Shown here in pieces: positions 60,370 to 64,000 of a stretch of DNA of 64,000 nucleotides (position 1 is the first letter of the stretch; each line of letters starts with the position of its first letter). Source of the stretch: Betaproteobacteria bacterium. GTDB lineage: Bacteria; Pseudomonadota; Gammaproteobacteria; Burkholderiales; SG8-39. The position numbers were made by a program, and so were the translations under genes. The notes beneath the pieces are model-generated. The model was not told the DNA's origin and did no database searches. It saw only the letters and a program-made list of their open reading frames with translations. The stretch is from NCBI GenBank assembly GCA_016195915.1, contig JACPYS010000017.1, positions 1 through 64,000 on the forward strand. The letters run 5' to 3'.

Positions 60370-60742
60370 GACATTGGAACAGAAAATGATGGCTCTGAGC
60401 CCGGCGCGGCGCAAGAAGGTGGAAGCGCGCACGGCTGAGCTGATCGAAGATGAAAAGTCGCTTTGCGACCTGCGGCGCGCCCTGGCGCTGACGCAGGAGA
60501 AGATGGCCGAGGAACTCGGGATCGGGCAGAACGGTATCTCGCGCCTTGAGAAGCGTAGCGATTTACTGATCTCAACGCTTCGCGGGTATGTCGAGGCAAT
60601 GGGAGGGAAGTTGCGGCTGGTCGCGGAATTCCCCAATCGCCAGCCTGTGATGCTGAGTGGCTTGACAGCTGTAGAGGCCGGAGTGCTTACTGGTGCGCGC
60701 CGCAAGGGCGAGAAATCAGGCCGCAAGGGCAGGGCGACGTAG
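60362..60742 (+). CDS. HigA-like XRE antitoxin
   Basis: The protein has 126 residues. A helix-turn-helix, LRRALALTQEKMAEELGIGQ, then NGISRLEKRSDLLISTLRGY, is followed by VEAMGGKLRLVAEF and a basic tail. This architecture is common in HigA antitoxins encoded after their toxin. The ATG overlaps the remnant toxin stop. Because the toxin is broken, the protein is an orphan that may act as a free repressor. Confidence 0.75.
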   Translation: MAKTLEQKMMALSPARRKKVEARTAELIEDEKSLCDLRRALALTQEKMAEELGIGQNGISRLEKRSDLLISTLRGYVEAMGGKLRLVAEFPNRQPVMLSGLTAVEAGVLTGARRKGEKSGRKGRAT

Positions 60743-60822
60743 CGATGCCTGCGTTCTGAATTGCAGACTTATGGGGTACTGGATTCCTTGGTCTAAGAAA
60801 GTGCGCGCAAATTTGAATGCCG

Positions 60823-61800
60823 TCATTCGATCTTGATGTTCGCCTCGCGTATGACCCTGGCCCATTTGTCGACTTCGGACCGGATGTACGCGGCGAACTC
60901 TTCGGGCGTATTCGCCACCGCGTCAAAGCCCAGTGCGGCGAGGCGCTCCTTCACCTCCGGCAGCGCGACCGCCCGCACGATCTCGCGATGCAGCCGCTCG
61001 ACGATCTCGCGCGGCGTCCCCGCGGGAAGCAGCACGCCCTGCATGGTTTCGGCCTCCTGGTCCGGCGCGCCCGATTCGGTCATGGTCGGCACGTCGGGCA
61101 GCGTCGCCGAGCGCCTCGCGCCCGTTACCGCCAATGCCCGCAGTGCACCGCTCTTGACATGCGGCATCGCCGGGGGCAGCGCAACGAACGCGATCGGCGT
61201 CTGGTTTCCCACGGCCGACGCGACCGCCGGTCCCGCGCCGTTGAAGGGCACGTTCACGATATCGAGTTTGAAAGTGAGCCGGAACAACTCGCCCGACAGA
61301 TGCGGAGTCGTCCCGGTGCCGGGCTGCGCATAGTTGTGCTTGCCCGGATTCCCCCTCACCAATGCGACCAGTTCCTGCGCGTTTCTCGCAGGAACGGACG
61401 GGTGCACCACCAGCACGTTCGGGGACGCCGCAGCCACCGTCACCGGCGCGAAGTCCTTGTGGGGATCGTACCCGGCCTTCGCGTACAGGCTCGGATTGAC
61501 CACATAGCTGCTGCTTGCGAGCAGCACCGCGTAGCCGTCCGGCGCAGACTTCGCGACCAGGTTCATGCCGATGTTACCGCCGGCCCCGGCGCGGTTCTCC
61601 ACCACGAACTGCTGCCCGAAGCTCTCGGAAAGTTTCTGTGCGAGTATGCGCGCCATCACGTCGGTCGGACCACCGGGGGCGAACGGGACGATGATGCGCA
61701 CGGGACGCGCCGGCCAGGTCTGCGCATGGCTCGCTCCGGCGAAGAGCAACGCTGCACCGCAGACGATGCTGCACGCGAGAACACGTGACACAGATTTCAT
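60823..61800 (-). CDS. Bug/TctC-family periplasmic receptor
   Basis: The protein has 325 residues. The signal peptide LACSIVCGAALLFAGASHA is cut before QTWPARPVRIIVPFAPGGPT. VVENRAGAGGNIGMNLVA, SAPDGYAVL and VPFNGAGPAVASAVGNQ follow. It is divergent from the cyclase-family hydrolase, with 91 bp between the starts, and is probably its receptor. Start MKSVSRVL at 61800 is the first ATG before a good signal peptide. Confidence 0.87.
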   Translation of the reverse strand: MKSVSRVLACSIVCGAALLFAGASHAQTWPARPVRIIVPFAPGGPTDVMARILAQKLSESFGQQFVVENRAGAGGNIGMNLVAKSAPDGYAVLLASSSYVVNPSLYAKAGYDPHKDFAPVTVAAASPNVLVVHPSVPARNAQELVALVRGNPGKHNYAQPGTGTTPHLSGELFRLTFKLDIVNVPFNGAGPAVASAVGNQTPIAFVALPPAMPHVKSGALRALAVTGARRSATLPDVPTMTESGAPDQEAETMQGVLLPAGTPREIVERLHREIVRAVALPEVKERLAALGFDAVANTPEEFAAYIRSEVDKWARVIREANIKIE

Positions 61801-61891
61801 GAAGGCGTACCTCGGAGATTCGGCGATGGTATCATCGCCCCGCCGCTCCGGGCAGCGTGAACCGGCGCAAACGCGCACAACAGGAAACCCC

Positions 61892-62878
61892 ATGCCCACC
61901 ACCAATATCCTCGCCCGCAAACTGACCCGGCAGGACCTTCGCGACGCCGCGGAAAAATACAAGAACTGGGGCAAATGGGGACCCAGCGACGAAATCGGCA
62001 CCCTCAACTTCACCCGTCCCGAGGACATCGTCGCCGCGGCGCAACTGGTGAAAAAGGGCAAGGTCATCTCCCTTGCGCTCAATTTCGACCAGCACGGCCC
62101 GCAGGGCGCGAAGAGCAAGTACCCCGCCCTGGGGCGCATCAACCCGCTGCACGTGATGCTGCGCACCGGAACCGATGCCTATTCCGGCGTGCTCGACCAG
62201 CGCGGCATCCGCGCCGCCGACGACATGGTGGTGATGCCCTTGCAGTGCGGCACGCAATGGGACGGCCTAGGCCATATATTCTACGAAAACAACATGTGGA
62301 ACGGCTACGACTGCAGGGAAGTCACGAGCGCCGGCGCGCAGAAATGCGGCATCGAGAAGACCAAAGACAAGATGGTGGGCCGGGGCGTGTTTCTCGACGT
62401 TCCGCGCGCGTTCGGGAAGGAGGCGCTGGAGGACGGCTACGCGATCACCGGCGCGGACCTGGACAAGACCGCCGCGGCGCAGGGCGTCGAGGTCAGGCGC
62501 GGCGACTACGTGATCGTGCGCACTGGCCAGATGGAAACGAAACTCGCCGCGGGAAGCTGGGACGGCTATCCGGGCGGGGACGCGCCGGGTTTTTCCTTCG
62601 AGACCCTGGGGTGGATCCAGCGCAAGGAAATCGCCGCCCTGGCGAGCGACACCTGGGGCTGCGAAGTGCGCCCGAACGAGTCCGAGCCCGGGATCAACCA
62701 GCCTTGGCACTGGATCACGATTCCGATCATGGGCCTGACGATGGGCGAGATCTTCTACGTCGCCGATCTCGCCCGCGACTGCGCCGAAGACAAGGTGTAC
62801 GAGTTCATGTTCGTCGCCCCGGCCATTCCCATTACCGGCGCGGTCGGTTCGCCGACGAACCCGCTCGCCATCAAGTAA
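61892..62878 (+). CDS. Cyclase family protein (kynurenine formamidase-like)
   Basis: The protein has 328 residues. The cyclase family includes metal-dependent amidases such as kynurenine formamidase. GTQWDGLGHIFYENNMWNG is a variant of the metal-binding HxGTHxDxPxH motif: D and H of WDGLGH remain, while the first His is Gln. VEVRRGDYVIVRTGQ, then GFSFETLGWI, follow in the barrel. The ATG at 61892 has a CAGGAAA site. The reaction is not known. Confidence 0.82.
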   Translation: MPTTNILARKLTRQDLRDAAEKYKNWGKWGPSDEIGTLNFTRPEDIVAAAQLVKKGKVISLALNFDQHGPQGAKSKYPALGRINPLHVMLRTGTDAYSGVLDQRGIRAADDMVVMPLQCGTQWDGLGHIFYENNMWNGYDCREVTSAGAQKCGIEKTKDKMVGRGVFLDVPRAFGKEALEDGYAITGADLDKTAAAQGVEVRRGDYVIVRTGQMETKLAAGSWDGYPGGDAPGFSFETLGWIQRKEIAALASDTWGCEVRPNESEPGINQPWHWITIPIMGLTMGEIFYVADLARDCAEDKVYEFMFVAPAIPITGAVGSPTNPLAIK

Positions 62879-63008
62879 TCAGAGGTCGTTGTTCCGTGCG
62901 AGGCGGGGCAATTCGCCAGAGGCGGCTCGGAGCTTCGTCAGCAAGGACTCGAGAACGTCTTTGGAGCACCTTTGCCTGTCAAGGGCGTCGCAAGTGACTC
63001 GAAAAAGC

Positions 63009-64000
63009 CTAAGCGACCTTCTTACCTTGACCCGCCTGCTGTTTCAACGAATCGCTCGCCGCGGCATCGTTCGCTTCCGCGATTTCGGTCGCCTGCTTCG
63101 CGGCCTGCATGAAGGAGTCGTAGGCTGCGTTGGCGGCGGCGATCATCTGCTTGACCGCAGTCACGGCGACATCGGACCCGGCGGGCGCGTCGCGCCCGTC
63201 CTTGTCGAGCAGCGACACGAGTTTCTCGTTCCATTCGGCGACGCGGCGCTGCGCGATCTGCGAGAAATCCGCATTTGACTGGACGGCGACTTCGTACATG
63301 CTCTTCGAGTCGGCAATCGCCTTCTCGATTGCGGGCTGGGCGAAGGTCGTCTGCAGTTTCACGAACTCTTGGAGGTCCTTGGCACCGACGAGGGCGCGCG
63401 CGTTGGCGATTGATCCCTCGAACGCGGCCTTGACGGTGATTGCATTCAGGTTGACCAGTCTTTGGATGGTGCTGAACTGGAACGCGGCAACCGACAGAAT
63501 CGCATCGACAGCCGCCGTGTTGACGGATTCGATTTGTTCCGGGGTCACGTGAAGGCGTTTGCCCTCAATGGGAAGTCGCATTGCCAAATCAAAGACGGTC
63601 TTCGAGGTTTCCTGCAGCGTCGAACTGATTGCTCCGGCATCGACGGCGCGCTGTACGACAAAATCGTGCAGAATCTTGAAGGGGCCGACGGCATCGGCAG
63701 CAGCGGCTTGCAGACTCTTGGCGATTTCGAGCTGAACGTTCATCAGGGCCAGTACGCCCTGCGATGTAGTATTGCCAAATGCGAGCGCCGCATCTGCAGC
63801 GGCACGGTTGAACCCGAGGAGTTGAATCGGCAATTCACTCTGAAGCTGCGAAACAGGACCAAACGATTCGGCGATGTGTTCACTCGCGGCGCTATTCGCT
63901 TCGGTTGAACTTCCGGCAGCTGAATTCACAAACGCCGATTCTTCAACAGAAAAGGGGTCAACAGCTCTCGAGTGCGTCAGATCCTTAGCGATTTCCTGAA
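63009..64000 (-). CDS. Phasin family protein (5' end beyond the window)
   Basis: At least 330 residues are encoded. The body is an all-helical phasin with ALAFGNTTSQGVLALMNVQL and LQEFVKLQTTFAQPAIEKAI, then SMYEVAVQSNADFSQIAQRR. Phasins coat polyhydroxyalkanoate granules. The frame stays open to the right edge of the window (QEIAKDLTHSRAVDPFSVEE), so the GTG at 63929 is probably not the start. The gene's own promoter lies outside the window. The C-terminus ends in a basic GKKVA. Confidence 0.83.
   Translation of the reverse strand, partial: QEIAKDLTHSRAVDPFSVEESAFVNSAAGSSTEANSAASEHIAESFGPVSQLQSELPIQLLGFNRAAADAALAFGNTTSQGVLALMNVQLEIAKSLQAAAADAVGPFKILHDFVVQRAVDAGAISSTLQETSKTVFDLAMRLPIEGKRLHVTPEQIESVNTAAVDAILSVAAFQFSTIQRLVNLNAITVKAAFEGSIANARALVGAKDLQEFVKLQTTFAQPAIEKAIADSKSMYEVAVQSNADFSQIAQRRVAEWNEKLVSLLDKDGRDAPAGSDVAVTAVKQMIAAANAAYDSFMQAAKQATEIAEANDAAASDSLKQQAGQGKKVA

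Overview
The window is GC-rich, densely coded DNA that looks like a betaproteobacterial chromosome, most likely Burkholderiales or a relative. The main reason is the content: seven complete orphan periplasmic receptors of the Bug/TctC type, four ABC_sub_bind-type receptors, a phasin, and many small catabolic operons (CoA ligase, CoA transferase, SDR, MmgE/PrpD, enolase-superfamily and aconitase X enzymes). No rRNA, complete tRNA, CRISPR array, prophage or replication gene is visible.

Layout. (1) 1-7.2 kb is an accessory region. It holds an IS701-like element with TTAA target duplications inserted in a DUF2971 gene, a 3' tRNA fragment, azlCD, and a run of toxin-antitoxin type genes: an orphan XRE protein, DUF2442-HTH with a partner remnant, Phd/PIN and HipBA. 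This TA block is flanked by two direct copies of the 3' end of an MFS gene, and one copy is fused in frame to a truncated antitoxin. (2) 7.1-12.3 kb has two divergent MFS transporters, a MaoC-phosphate acyltransferase fusion with an SDR, and a broken DUF4258-like pair. (3) 12.4-21.4 kb is a catabolic block: FAD oxidoreductase, aconitase X large and small subunits, MFS, TAXI receptor, Bug receptor, 2-hydroxyacid dehydrogenase and mandelate-racemase-like enzyme. (4) 21.4-30 kb has a TA pair whose promoter lies inside a dead signal-peptide ORF, a lipocalin-like protein, enoyl-CoA hydratase, 2-hydroxyacid dehydrogenase, then SDR, Bug, MmgE/PrpD and acyl-CoA ligase. (5) 30-38.7 kb has receptors, an amidohydrolase, an excisionase-like/PIN TA pair and a YrdC-domain protein. 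(6) 38.7-51.2 kb is a two-partner secretion locus: a 1076-aa BTAD/AAA regulator, divergent from a 64-aa protein, a 2440-aa TpsA exoprotein with two repeat arrays, and a TpsB transporter with a disturbed start. (7) 51.2-64 kb has GST, a Spy-like protein, an alpha/beta hydrolase, a TonB-N-like protein, a tandem palindromic repeat, an M48-like lipoprotein lacking the first zinc His, CoA transferase, further receptors, another broken TA, a cyclase-family hydrolase and a phasin that runs off the right edge.

How it fits together. Most catabolic enzymes sit beside an orphan periplasmic receptor, and no TctA/TctB, TRAP or ABC membrane component is encoded here, so the receptors must borrow permeases from elsewhere. 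Eight TA-type modules occur in 64 kb and about half are visibly broken. The best candidates for unusual biology are the BTAD-linked two-partner secretion locus and the aconitase X block.
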